NCBI GenBank assembly: GCA_966250375.1 | Contig: CBINHE010000133.1 | Coordinates: 1 to 9,565, forward strand | Direction: 5' to 3' | Source: CAMLDH01 sp966250375 | GTDB taxonomy: Bacteria; Pseudomonadota; Gammaproteobacteria; Burkholderiales; Burkholderiaceae_D | DNA length: 9,565 bases | Part shown: positions 1 through 6,617 of the stretch, piece by piece | Numbering within the stretch: position 1 is the stretch's first letter | How the letters are laid out: each line of letters opens with the position of its first letter | Made by a program: the position numbers and the translations under genes | The notes under the pieces: generated by a model | The model's database searches: none | What the model saw: only the letters and a program-made list of their open reading frames with translations | Told to the model about the DNA's origin: nothing

Positions 1-24
1 TTTGCAGATGTTACGGGAATAAAA

Positions 25-1191
25 TTGAGTTTCATATTTGTGTATAACCCTATGGCTCTTGGCAGCAGCACCAGCCAAGTAGGGGGGCGACTGCTGCAAG
101 GATCTACGGCACTGGCGCAAGGCCAAAGGCTGGGAACAGCAGTCAGGGGCAAGCCGCGCATGTCGAAGGTTGGCCATGCTTTCCTGCGCAAGGCGCTTTA
201 CATGCCGGCCATGGTAACGCTGTACAAAACCGATTGGGGACGGCGTTTTCGCAAACGCCTGGCCGCTGCCGGCAAGCCGCGCAAAAAGATCCTGGTGGTG
301 GACGATATCGCCGAGAACCGGGCAGTGGTGACCGATCTGTTGGCACCGCTTGGCTTCGAGGTGACCGAGGCAGCGAACGGCCGTGAAGGGGTGGAGATGG
401 CACAACGGCTGCGGCCGGATCTGATCCTGATGGATATCGCCATGCCAGAGCTAGATGGACTGGCAGTCGCGCGCCTGCTGCGTCAACGGGAAGCCTTCCG
501 GGAAGTGCCGATCCTGGCGATGTCGGCCAGTGACAGCGCACAAAGCCTGGCAGCCGGGATGAATGCCTTTCTTCCCAAGCCGCTCGACGCGGACAAGCTG
601 CTGGAGCAGATGGCTAGGCTGCTGCGGCTGGAATGGACCTATGGCGCGGCGCAATCGGAAGGGTCGTTTTATCCCGATCAGCTGCCGCTCGACCAGGATA
701 ACGATTTGGTCATTGTTGCCGACCACAACGGGCCGGCGGCGGGCGAGATTACCCATTTGACCGGGCGCATTCTTGATCTGCACGGCAATCCCTTGCGTGG
801 GGTGATGATCGAAATCTGGCAAGCCGATCACAACGGCCATTACATTCATTCGGCCGATGCCAGCAGCAGAAACGATGCAAACTTTCAGGGCTTTGGCCGC
901 TTTGAGACCGATCAGACTGGCCAATACCGGTTCCGCACCCTCAAGCCGGTGCCGTATCCCGGACGCACCCCGCATATTCACGTCAAGTTGCGCAGGGGTG
1001 GTCGGGAATTGCTGACCACCCAGCTGTATGTGCAAGGCCACCCGCTCAACGAACGTGATGGTGTTTTGCGCAACATCCGTAACCCCAAGCAGCGCGCATC
1101 AGTAATGGTGCCGTTTTTACCCTGCAAGGAACATCGCGGCGAACTCGCAGCACGCTTTGACATTGTGTTGGAAATGACGCCGAGGATGTAA
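25..1191 (+). CDS. Mosaic ORF: IS110 transposase tail + receiver domain + intradiol dioxygenase domain
   Basis: A single open frame of 388 codons joins three unrelated protein pieces. Residues about 41-86 match the C-terminal part of IS110-family transposases. Residues 87-206 are a response-regulator receiver domain, and 209-388 an intradiol ring-cleavage dioxygenase domain. Frame continuity is seen directly; the family calls come from motif recognition. The TTG at 25 is only the first possible start; ATG occurs at 52 and 160, and none has a convincing Shine-Dalgarno. Because the first piece is a transposase fragment and the receiver is of the kind that ends hybrid kinases, I infer two deletion or rearrangement junctions (about nt 276-290 and 640-650) that happened to stay in frame. 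It is probably a pseudogene fusion. It could be translated, since both the receiver and the dioxygenase keep their key residues. Confidence 0.6.
   Translation: MSFIFVYNPMALGSSTSQVGGRLLQGSTALAQGQRLGTAVRGKPRMSKVGHAFLRKALYMPAMVTLYKTDWGRRFRKRLAAAGKPRKKILVVDDIAENRAVVTDLLAPLGFEVTEAANGREGVEMAQRLRPDLILMDIAMPELDGLAVARLLRQREAFREVPILAMSASDSAQSLAAGMNAFLPKPLDADKLLEQMARLLRLEWTYGAAQSEGSFYPDQLPLDQDNDLVIVADHNGPAAGEITHLTGRILDLHGNPLRGVMIEIWQADHNGHYIHSADASSRNDANFQGFGRFETDQTGQYRFRTLKPVPYPGRTPHIHVKLRRGGRELLTTQLYVQGHPLNERDGVLRNIRNPKQRASVMVPFLPCKEHRGELAARFDIVLEMTPRM
115..284 (+). mobile_element. IS110-family transposase, C-terminal fragment
   Basis: The translated block GKPRMSKVGHAFLRKALYMP and the following VTLYKTDWGRRFRKRLAAAG match the conserved C-terminal region of IS110/IS116/IS902 transposases (Transposase_20 domain), where a basic R-x-SK-x-G motif precedes an LRxxLY helix. 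The family normally continues after AAGKP with a further MRKL-containing helix. Here it switches at about nt 280 to a receiver domain, so the extreme C-terminus is missing. The N-terminal two thirds are also absent; residues upstream of about 31 show no IS110 similarity that I can see. This is an IS scar, not an active element. Confidence 0.7.
283..645 (+). pseudogene. Receiver domain of a hybrid sensor histidine kinase, detached remnant
   Basis: In the 388-aa frame, residues 87-206 form a receiver (CheY-like) domain. It opens with KILVVDD, whose acidic pair is D93/D94. D137 in LILMDIAMPELDG is the phospho-acceptor, S167 the conserved Ser/Thr, and K185 in LPKP the conserved lysine, so the phosphorylation site looks intact. 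The ending LLRLEWTYG is typical of receivers at the C-terminus of hybrid histidine kinases. The stretch after AMSAS is a few residues shorter than usual, suggesting a small deletion. No histidine-kinase, HAMP or sensor domain is present upstream, where IS110 sequence is found instead. It therefore looks like the tail of a lost kinase gene. Confidence 0.65.
646..1191 (+). pseudogene. Intradiol ring-cleavage dioxygenase domain, N-terminal leader lost
   Basis: Residues 209-388 of the mosaic frame match the protocatechuate 3,4-dioxygenase-like intradiol family, which opens catechol-type rings between the two hydroxyls using non-haem Fe(III). The intradiol signature is present (LTGRILDLHGNPLRGVMIEI, then WQADHNGHY). 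The four iron ligands can be assigned: Y273 (GHY), Y311 (PYPGR), H317 and H319 (PHIH), with the catalytic-type Arg at R314. The N-terminal EGSFYPDQLPLDQDNDL is the usual opening of the single-subunit members. Those members commonly carry a Tat or signal leader, absent here because the receiver fragment is joined at about nt 645. The domain itself may be catalytically competent. Its substrate cannot be inferred, and no other aromatic-degradation gene lies nearby. Confidence 0.65.
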
Positions 1192-1195
1192 AAAG

Positions 1196-1300
1196 ATGTT
1201 CGTCACGCGCTTCGTTCTGAGCTGCTGCGGCGTGGTTATCTGCTTTATTCCGGGATTCGTTATCCTTTTTGGCTCATGTGTTTGCGTGAGCGTTGTTTAA
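1196..1300 (+). CDS. Tiny hydrophobic ORF, 34 aa, doubtful
   Basis: An ATG four bases after the dioxygenase stop opens 34 codons, giving a very hydrophobic, Cys-rich peptide (MFVTRFVLSCCGVVICFIPG followed by a further hydrophobic stretch) that could form one membrane segment. The upstream bases GATGTAAAAAG give only a weak Shine-Dalgarno. I recognise no family. It may be chance or the tail of a lost gene, and is listed for completeness. Confidence 0.15.
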   Translation: MFVTRFVLSCCGVVICFIPGFVILFGSCVCVSVV

Positions 1301-1362
1301 ATGTCTATGATTTTTGATTCCTGAATTTCGTATAATTTATATTATGTCAAATTATGCCAATA

Positions 1363-1518
1363 TCAGAAAATCAGCGGTGCAATGCCGTCGTCGACAAACC
1401 GACGACAGGCAGCCGATTGGCTGCTGGGAACACCGGCTATTGTTTTAAGCAGCGCAGCAATGATTTCCCATTCTTGATCGCTTAACTTTGTCTTGGCGGG
1501 GGCGTTGCATTGGATCAT
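1363..1518 (-). pseudogene. IS5-family transposase, N-terminal remnant
   Basis: Read on the minus strand from the ATG at 1518, 51 codons end in TGA at 1363. The segments AKTKLSDQEWEIIAALLKT and AACRRFVDD match the start of IS5-family (ISL2/IS427-like) transposases, where LSDxEW opens the protein and CRRFV precedes the LRSGxxWRxLP block. The expected continuation is lost after FVDD: the frame runs into unrelated residues and stops. Only about 45 residues of a transposase that is usually over 200 aa remain. It is a truncated IS scar between the mosaic gene and the efflux operon. Confidence 0.6.
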
Positions 1519-1550
1519 CGCGGCTGTGCAAAGCGCCCAATTTTACTGCC

Positions 1551-1570
1551 GGCAAAACGTCAACAGAGCC
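1551..1570 (-). mobile_element. Probable terminal inverted repeat of the IS5-type remnant
   Basis: About 33 bp upstream of the remnant transposase start, the minus strand reads GGCTCTGTTGACGTTTTGCC. The distance and the GGCTCTGTTGAC-type end suit the outer end of an IS5-type element. The opposite end is not visible, so this cannot be confirmed from the window alone. If correct, the IS scar covers about 1363-1570 and explains most of the intergenic region. Confidence 0.35.
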
Positions 1571-1608
1571 TAATACGCCCAGAATTGTCTCACCACTGAA
1601 CGCGCTGT

Positions 1609-1637
1609 TTGCTGCCGAAAGAAAAGAATGGTATTCT
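1609..1637 (+). promoter_or_regulatory. Candidate sigma-70 promoter of marR-emr operon
   Basis: TTGCTG (1609-1614) and TATTCT (1632-1637) are separated by exactly 17 bp, and the predicted start point lies about 30 bp before the marR ATG. Both boxes are imperfect (-35 3/6, -10 4/6). The -10 box overlaps the left end of the palindrome at 1635-1662, so a bound repressor would block RNA polymerase. Confidence 0.45.
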
Positions 1638-1662
1638 AAAAGTTAGATATCTAACCTTTAGA
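1635..1662. promoter_or_regulatory. Long palindromic operator, likely MarR binding site
   Basis: A 14-bp perfect palindrome, GTTAGATATCTAAC (1642-1655), sits inside a 28-bp inverted repeat in which 13 of 14 pairs match; the only mismatch is 1641/1656. The arms repeat TCTAA / TTAGA, so the site holds two nested half-site pairs. It overlaps the -10 box and ends 10 bp before the marR start. MarR-family dimers typically bind such AT-rich palindromes in their own promoters, so autorepression of the operon is the natural reading. Direct binding is inferred. Confidence 0.75.
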
Positions 1663-1672
1663 TGGTAAATCA

Positions 1673-2107
1673 ATGTCTTCTCTGGAAGAACGCTTCTCTA
1701 CAGTTCTCCACAATACGGCGCGCCTTTGGCGTCTAGCCCTCGACCGTCGCTTGAAGGACTTGGGCATTGGTCAAGCGGGCTGGATGGCCATTGCCAACGT
1801 CGCGAAAGCGAAATCTCCGTTATCACAGACTGAACTTGCGGTTCGGCTTGGTGTTGAAGATGCAACGATGGTCAGCATGATCGACCGTTTGGTCAAGGCG
1901 GAGCTCGTGATGCGCGTGCCGTCCGAGACGGACAGGCGAGTCAAGCTCGTTGTTCTGACCGAAAGCGGCACAAAACTCTATTCCACGGTCAAGGTTCAAG
2001 CGGACGCCTTCCGCCGGGAGCTGTTGGGTAAAGTCGACAAGTCGAAACTGCAGGCGGCCACGGATCTGCTCGAATCCCTGCATGACGCAATCGAGTCGAG
2101 TTTATGA
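1673..2107 (+). CDS. MarR-family transcriptional repressor of the efflux operon
   Basis: This 144-aa protein has MarR length and layout. N-terminal dimerisation helices (about 5-30) precede a winged helix-turn-helix. The HTH is at about 50-75 (LSQTELAVRLGVEDATMVSM), followed by the wing with the conserved DRR motif (SETDRRVKLVVLT, about 84-96), and a C-terminal dimerisation helix covers 105-143. Such repressors leave DNA when a drug or aromatic ligand binds. The ATG lies just after the 1635-1662 palindrome, with a weak purine box (GATGG) 7 nt upstream. Its stop overlaps the emrB start in ATGA, so repressor and transporter are translationally coupled. The ligand is unknown; regulation of the adjacent pump is inferred from the linkage. 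Confidence 0.9.
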   Translation: MSSLEERFSTVLHNTARLWRLALDRRLKDLGIGQAGWMAIANVAKAKSPLSQTELAVRLGVEDATMVSMIDRLVKAELVMRVPSETDRRVKLVVLTESGTKLYSTVKVQADAFRRELLGKVDKSKLQAATDLLESLHDAIESSL

Positions 2108-3663
2108 GCGAGGCAGCAGCCAATCCTGATGAGGGCGGCGAGTTCATTAACCGTCGGATGATCACGATTTCGATCATGCTGGCGACGATCATTCAGGCAT
2201 TGGACGGCACGATCGCCAACGTTGCGCTTCCTCATATGCAGGGTAGCCTGTCCGCGTCACAGGATCAGATCACCTGGGTGCTGACTTCTTTCATTGTCGC
2301 GGCTGCCATTGCCACGCCGTTGACGGGGTGGCTGTCAGACCGGTTCGGCAGGAAGAATATTTTCCTGCTCTCGATTGCCGGTTTTACATTGGCATCTGTG
2401 CTGTGCGGAATATCGGCATCCTTGCTGCAGATCGTATTGGCAAGGTTGCTGCAAGGACTGTTCGGTGCTGCCCTGGTGCCGCTTTCTCAAGCAGTTCTGC
2501 TCGACATCAACCCAAAGGAAAAGCACGGATCAGCGATGGCGGTATGGGGCATGGGCGTGATGATCGGACCGATCGTTGGCCCGACTCTGGGAGGGTGGCT
2601 GACGGATCAGTATGACTGGCGGTGGGTGTTCTTCATCAATGTTCCGGTCGGCGCTCTGGCGTTCTATGGGGTCTGGAAATACATCAAAGCCGATCGCGCT
2701 GCCCGGGGCATGCGCTTCGACATGTTCGGATTTGCCACCTTGAGCTTGGCCATAGGTGCATTGCAGATGCTGCTCGACCGCGGCGAACAGAACGACTGGT
2801 TCGCATCCAGGGAAACCTGGATCGAAGCCCTTATCTTCGCCATCAGCTTCTGCTACTTTGTCGCACACACTGTCTTCACGCCCGGAGGCAAATCGTTTTT
2901 TGACTATCGACTGCTGAAGAACCCCAATTACGTGACCGGTCTGCTTTTCATTTTCGTGGTCGGCATGGTGCTGTTTGCGACACGGGCCTTGACGCCGTCC
3001 TTGCTGCAAGGACTGATGAATTATCCTGCGATGACGGCGGGGCTGGTCAGCGCTCCCAGTGGTCTGGGCACCATGTTGTCGATGATGGTCGTCGGCAAAC
3101 TGGTCGGACGGGTGAACCTGCGACTGCTCCTTGCCACCGGATTTGCCATCACCGCCTTTTCTCTGTGGCAGATGAGCCAGTACACCTTGGTGCTCGAACA
3201 AAGCCATATTGTCTGGCCGAGCGTCATCCAGGGCATCGGTCTGGGACTGGTGTTCGTTCCCTTGAGTGCCGCCACTTTTTCCACTTTGTCTCCGGCCATG
3301 CGCGCGGAAGGTACGGCCATTTATAGCCTGATCCGGAATATCGGCAGCAGCATCGGCATCGCCATGGCGCAGGCGTTTTTGGTTCGCAACACGCAGATTG
3401 TTCACGCATCGCTGGCGGAAAAAATCAACATCGCCAATCCAGCACTGCAAGACCCCGCCGTTGCTTCCGTATTTGGCATGAGGAATTCAGCAGGAGCGGA
3501 ATTGTTGAACGGCGAGCTGACCCGACAGGCGTCGATCATCGCCTACGTCGACGACTTCTGGCTGATGTTCATCATGACGCTTGCCGTCATTCCCTTATTA
3601 CTGCTGATACGCCCCTCCGACAAAAAAACCATGGAAGTCGTCGATCATGCGGCAATGGAATAG
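2104..3663 (+). CDS. emrB: DHA2-family MFS multidrug transporter, EmrB type
   Basis: This 519-aa inner-membrane protein matches the length of 14-TM drug:H+ antiporters of the EmrB/QacA family. Motif D1 is at 33-43 (LDGTIANVALP), and motif A is in the TM2-3 loop (GWLSDRFGRK, 75-84). The antiporter motif C is in TM5 (GVMIGPIVGPTLGGWL, 151-166), followed by DWRWVFFINVPVG, a hallmark of EmrB. Many further hydrophobic segments run to the C-terminus, with no break in frame. It would export hydrophobic drugs or toxins together with the EmrA adaptor encoded two genes downstream. The start is fixed by the ATGA overlap with marR. The substrate is not deducible. Between emrB and emrA lies a wrecked outer-membrane factor gene. 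Confidence 0.93.
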   Translation: MSEAAANPDEGGEFINRRMITISIMLATIIQALDGTIANVALPHMQGSLSASQDQITWVLTSFIVAAAIATPLTGWLSDRFGRKNIFLLSIAGFTLASVLCGISASLLQIVLARLLQGLFGAALVPLSQAVLLDINPKEKHGSAMAVWGMGVMIGPIVGPTLGGWLTDQYDWRWVFFINVPVGALAFYGVWKYIKADRAARGMRFDMFGFATLSLAIGALQMLLDRGEQNDWFASRETWIEALIFAISFCYFVAHTVFTPGGKSFFDYRLLKNPNYVTGLLFIFVVGMVLFATRALTPSLLQGLMNYPAMTAGLVSAPSGLGTMLSMMVVGKLVGRVNLRLLLATGFAITAFSLWQMSQYTLVLEQSHIVWPSVIQGIGLGLVFVPLSAATFSTLSPAMRAEGTAIYSLIRNIGSSIGIAMAQAFLVRNTQIVHASLAEKINIANPALQDPAVASVFGMRNSAGAELLNGELTRQASIIAYVDDFWLMFIMTLAVIPLLLLIRPSDKKTMEVVDHAAME

Positions 3664-3666
3664 ATT

Positions 3667-4343
3667 ATGAGAAGTTCAAAGTCATCTTGTTTGTCTGTGC
3701 CGGTTGGCCGCGACACGGTCATGTCGCCGCAGCGACTTGTGCCAGCTCTTGCCCTCTTGGTTACCCTCGCCGGATGTGTCGCCATTCCCAATGATCACGA
3801 TGCCGTTCAGGTGCGCGAAATGGCCGCGCTGCAGCAAGAGTTGGTCGACGATAGCGCCAAGCTGCGCTATCGCTCGGCCACCTGGTTGGAGCAGGAAGCC
3901 GCACCTACTTCGTCGAGCCGGCACTATCCCTTCCCCTCTTCAACAGCAAGATTTTGAAGGGACACTTGGGTTCCGCCCTCAGTGAGCGCAATGAAGTCAT
4001 CGCCGATTACAACCAAAGCATCTTGAACGTGTTGCGCGATGTATCGCAGGCTGGCGCCGCCTTGCAAGGCGTGGAACGCGAAATCCGGCATCAGGGCCAC
4101 TCGTTCGCCTCCAGCGAGGCGAGTTTGCGTGCTACGCAGACCGAGCTGCGGCAAGGCCTTGCAGACAGCGCCTCCTTGCTCGCAGCGCAATTAACCGCAT
4201 TGCAGGAAAAGGACAAGAACAAGAACCTTCAATTGCAGCAGCAACGTCTTCTGGCAGAAGTGTCACTTAACAAGGCACTTGGCGGCGAATACCGGAATGA
4301 ATCCGCCAAGACGACTGCTCCTCTTGCCCAATCCATAAATTGA
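3667..4343 (+). pseudogene. NodT-type outer-membrane factor lipoprotein, deleted and frameshifted
   Basis: Two pieces in different frames remain. The first (3667 to about 3900) has a lipoprotein signal with lipobox LAGC (Cys37 from 3667, Cys19 from the better-shaped ATG at 3721) and a few dozen mature residues. The second piece is in another frame, from about 3903 to the TGA at 4343. It starts TYFVEPALSLPLFNSKILKG and continues through SERNEVIADYNQSILNVLRD and RQGLADSASLLAAQLTAL, ending with SLNKALGGEYRNE, the classic C-terminal half of NodT-family outer-membrane efflux proteins. Together about 220 residues remain where the family has about 480-500, so some 260 residues of the middle are gone and the junction shifts frame. 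No functional TolC-like channel can be made. The position between emrB and emrA fits a tripartite pump operon. Confidence 0.85.
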
Positions 4344-4357
4344 CTTGAAATCGAACC

Positions 4358-5518
4358 ATGAGCAATCACGATAAGGAATCGCAATTGGCAAACAGGCGAA
4401 AACTGGCATTGATCGGCATTACGCTTTTCTTCATTGCCGCAGCTATCATCTATGCAGTCTATTCGACGCTGGTGCTGTCCAAGCGGGAGGAAACCGACAA
4501 TGCGTATGTCGGCGGCAATCTGGTGACGCTCTCTTCGCAGGTGACTGGCAATGTGTCGGAGATCCGTGCCGACGAGACGCAGTTCGTCAATGCGGGTGCC
4601 GACGTGATCAAGCTCGATCCGGTCGACGCCGATCTGTTACTCGCACAGGCTGAAGCGCGATTGGGCGCAGCGGTACGTCAGCAGCGCGAACGTTATGCGA
4701 ATGTAGCCCAGTACGATGCGGCTACGGAAATGCGCAAGCTGGCATTGAAGGAGGCCGAAGACGACTTGGCACGCCGTAGCCCGTTGGCTGCCGATCATAC
4801 GGTTTCTGGCGAAGACGTCGCACATACGCGGCAAGCCGTCAAAAATGCCCAGGCGGCACTCGATGTCGCGCTCAGACAAGCAGACGCGGCGAAGGCCGCA
4901 GTGAGCGGCGTCACTCTCACGCGTCATCCTGCCGTGCTTGCCGCCAAGGCCGAATTCATCCAGGCTTGGCTTGCGGTGCGCCGCAATTCCGTCGCTGCGC
5001 CGGTGTCTGGATATGTCGCCAAGCGTAATGTGCAGTTGGGCAGCCGCGTGGCGCCTGGCACGCCGTTGATGTCGATTGTGCCGCTGGATCAGTTATGGGT
5101 CGACGCGAACTTCAAGGAGTCGGAATTGAAGAGCATCCGTGTCGGCCAGCCGGCAATACTGGAAGCCGACATGTACGGCGGAAAAGTGGAATACCACGGA
5201 AGGGTATTGGGTCTGTCTGCTGGCACAGGAAGCGCCTTTTCGCTGCTGCCTGCGCAAAACGCCACCGGGAACTGGATCAAGGTCGTTCAGCGTGTGCCGG
5301 TACGAATTGCCCTTGATCCTAAAGAACTGGTGCAGCATCCTTTACGAATCGGCCTTTCGATGAGCGTGACTGTCGATACGAGCGATATAAAGGGGACAAT
5401 GCTCGGCATGCCGATGCCGTCCGCACCTATTTACTCGACTCAGGCACTTCATCAACCGATTCAAGATGCGGAGTCAGCAGCAGATAACGTAATTGCGAGA
5501 AATGCCGCCAAAAGCTAG
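4358..5518 (+). CDS. emrA: Membrane-fusion (adaptor) protein of the efflux pump, EmrA/HlyD family
   Basis: This 386-aa protein has the normal EmrA length. Short cytoplasmic residues precede one membrane anchor at about 15-37. The lipoyl/barrel-sandwich half follows (ETDNAYVGGNLVTLSSQVTG, 46-65), then an alpha-helical hairpin (about 90-195) and the second lipoyl half (APVSGYVAKRNVQLGSRVAP). A beta-barrel with LWVDANFKESEL and RVGQPAIL completes it. All are landmark EmrA motifs, so the protein looks intact. It would bridge EmrB to an outer-membrane channel across the periplasm. Its own channel gene, immediately upstream, is destroyed, so it would have to use one encoded elsewhere. The start is 14 bp after that pseudogene's stop, with only a weak purine stretch before the ATG. 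Confidence 0.92.
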   Translation: MSNHDKESQLANRRKLALIGITLFFIAAAIIYAVYSTLVLSKREETDNAYVGGNLVTLSSQVTGNVSEIRADETQFVNAGADVIKLDPVDADLLLAQAEARLGAAVRQQRERYANVAQYDAATEMRKLALKEAEDDLARRSPLAADHTVSGEDVAHTRQAVKNAQAALDVALRQADAAKAAVSGVTLTRHPAVLAAKAEFIQAWLAVRRNSVAAPVSGYVAKRNVQLGSRVAPGTPLMSIVPLDQLWVDANFKESELKSIRVGQPAILEADMYGGKVEYHGRVLGLSAGTGSAFSLLPAQNATGNWIKVVQRVPVRIALDPKELVQHPLRIGLSMSVTVDTSDIKGTMLGMPMPSAPIYSTQALHQPIQDAESAADNVIARNAAKS

Positions 5519-5858
5519 ATACTTGGGTTGCCTAGGAAATTCCGTTTTCAGAAATATCACGGAGGCCGGTCTGTGTGCGTCTGGAGGTCCACAATGGGTC
5601 GGGAGGCCCAGCGATGCCAAACTCCGTCGCGCGGAAAAGCTATTTTTTGGCTCGATTAGCTTTGAGTCCACCACATCTTTCAACACCTGCTTGACGTGCT
5701 TGCACGTCTCAGCCAAAGCGCCGTCCACGCTGGTTATGTTTGCGCTGATAGGAGTTAATTCGTTCCCAAGGCACCAACCCACGCTCGGCCTGCGCTACAA
5801 TTTCCAGCACGTCGTGGCCATGCCCGCCATTGTTGCGGATATGAAAATGATACTAAGA
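5519..5858. other. Intergenic stretch without an assignable gene
   Basis: About 340 bp lie between emrA and the YceI gene. Both strands are partly open: the plus strand is continuous with the YceI frame from 5493, and the minus strand is open 5782-5474. No family is recognisable in either, and no credible start sits on a Shine-Dalgarno. A 7-2-7 perfect inverted repeat, GACGTGCTTGCACGTC, lies at 5693-5708. The YceI promoter probably lies here, but no clear -35/-10 pair stands out. It may be degraded coding sequence. Confidence 0.5.
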
Positions 5859-6569
5859 ATGAGAAACATATTGCCGATTGAAAGACGTCGGGCTTGCCTG
5901 CTCCTGATGTTCGCCGCCCTGCTGGCCGCCTGCGTTCCGCAGGTTCCTTCACCCGCGCTGGAGCATGTACGGATGCCTGCAGGCTTTCCCGAGTCCTATT
6001 ACCGACAAATCGAAACGCGTGGCGGAAAAGTGTTGCGCGTGGATCCGCACCAATCGCTTGTGGTAATCGAAGTCCATCGCGCCGGCGTGCTTGCTCGCCT
6101 TGGGCACGAGCATGTGGTCGCAAGCCACCACGTGCAAGGTTATGTCGCGTTAAAGGAGGGACGATCAGACCTGTACATCGCGCTCGATCAGCTCACGCTG
6201 GACGAACCGGGGCTGCGCGCCGAAGCGAAATTCGACACACAGCCGTCGCCGGAGGCGATTGAAGGCACGCGTCGCAACATGCAGGAGAAAGTCCTTGAAT
6301 CGCAGCGCTTTCCCTTTGCGCTCATTCACATCGTCCTCGCAGATGCCGAGCGATCAATGTTGCGTATGTCACTGACGCTGCATGGAATGACCCGTGAATG
6401 GGAGATTCCGGTGCAGATGGAAATCCTTCCAGACAGAATCGTTGTGAGCGGACGCATGGCGTTCAACCAAACCGACTTTGGGATCGTGCCTTTTTCTGTT
6501 CTCGGTGGCGCACTTCAAGTGCAGGATCGTCTGGATCTGCGCTTTCGAATTCTCGCGGGAAGCGACTGA
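5859..6569 (+). CDS. YceI-domain outer-membrane lipoprotein
   Basis: This 236-aa protein starts at ATG 5859 (MRNILPIERRRACLLLMFAA). A charged n-region and hydrophobic core lead to the lipobox LAAC, with lipid-accepting Cys25. The next residue is Val, not Asp, so Lol sorting to the outer membrane is expected. The mature part (about 56-233) shows the YceI lipocalin-like barrel: VDPHQSLVVIEVHRAG, then the central LTLHGMTREWEIPVQ and the closing FNQTDFGIVPFSVLGG. YceI proteins bind isoprenoid-like lipids in known cases; the ligand here is unknown. The frame is open back to 5493, but that extension has no signal-like character and would bury the lipoprotein signal, so I chose 5859. ATG 5841 is a nearby alternative. 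Confidence 0.85.
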   Translation: MRNILPIERRRACLLLMFAALLAACVPQVPSPALEHVRMPAGFPESYYRQIETRGGKVLRVDPHQSLVVIEVHRAGVLARLGHEHVVASHHVQGYVALKEGRSDLYIALDQLTLDEPGLRAEAKFDTQPSPEAIEGTRRNMQEKVLESQRFPFALIHIVLADAERSMLRMSLTLHGMTREWEIPVQMEILPDRIVVSGRMAFNQTDFGIVPFSVLGGALQVQDRLDLRFRILAGSD

Positions 6570-6617
6570 GCTCTCTTCGGTTCGTATCCGTAAGCGATTT
6601 TTGCATTATCCAACCGA

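Noticed and set aside
451..1041. 196-codon minus-strand frame opposite the mosaic gene
   Set aside because: It is antisense to the receiver and dioxygenase domains, which have clear motifs on the plus strand; it has no motif or start signal of its own.
1328..1350. AT-rich near-palindrome around TATAATTTATATTATG as a promoter
   Set aside because: TATAAT boxes occur by chance in this AT-rich patch; no spaced -35 box and no gene starts directly downstream.
2530..3450. 306-codon open frame on the minus strand opposite emrB
   Set aside because: It lies entirely within a well-supported transporter gene. Its product is Gln/His/Arg/Gly-rich low-quality sequence with no motifs, as expected for an antisense shadow of GC-rich coding DNA.
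5493..5858. N-terminal extension of the YceI frame
   Set aside because: The extension overlaps the emrA end, has no recognisable domain and would place the lipoprotein signal about 120 residues inside the protein.
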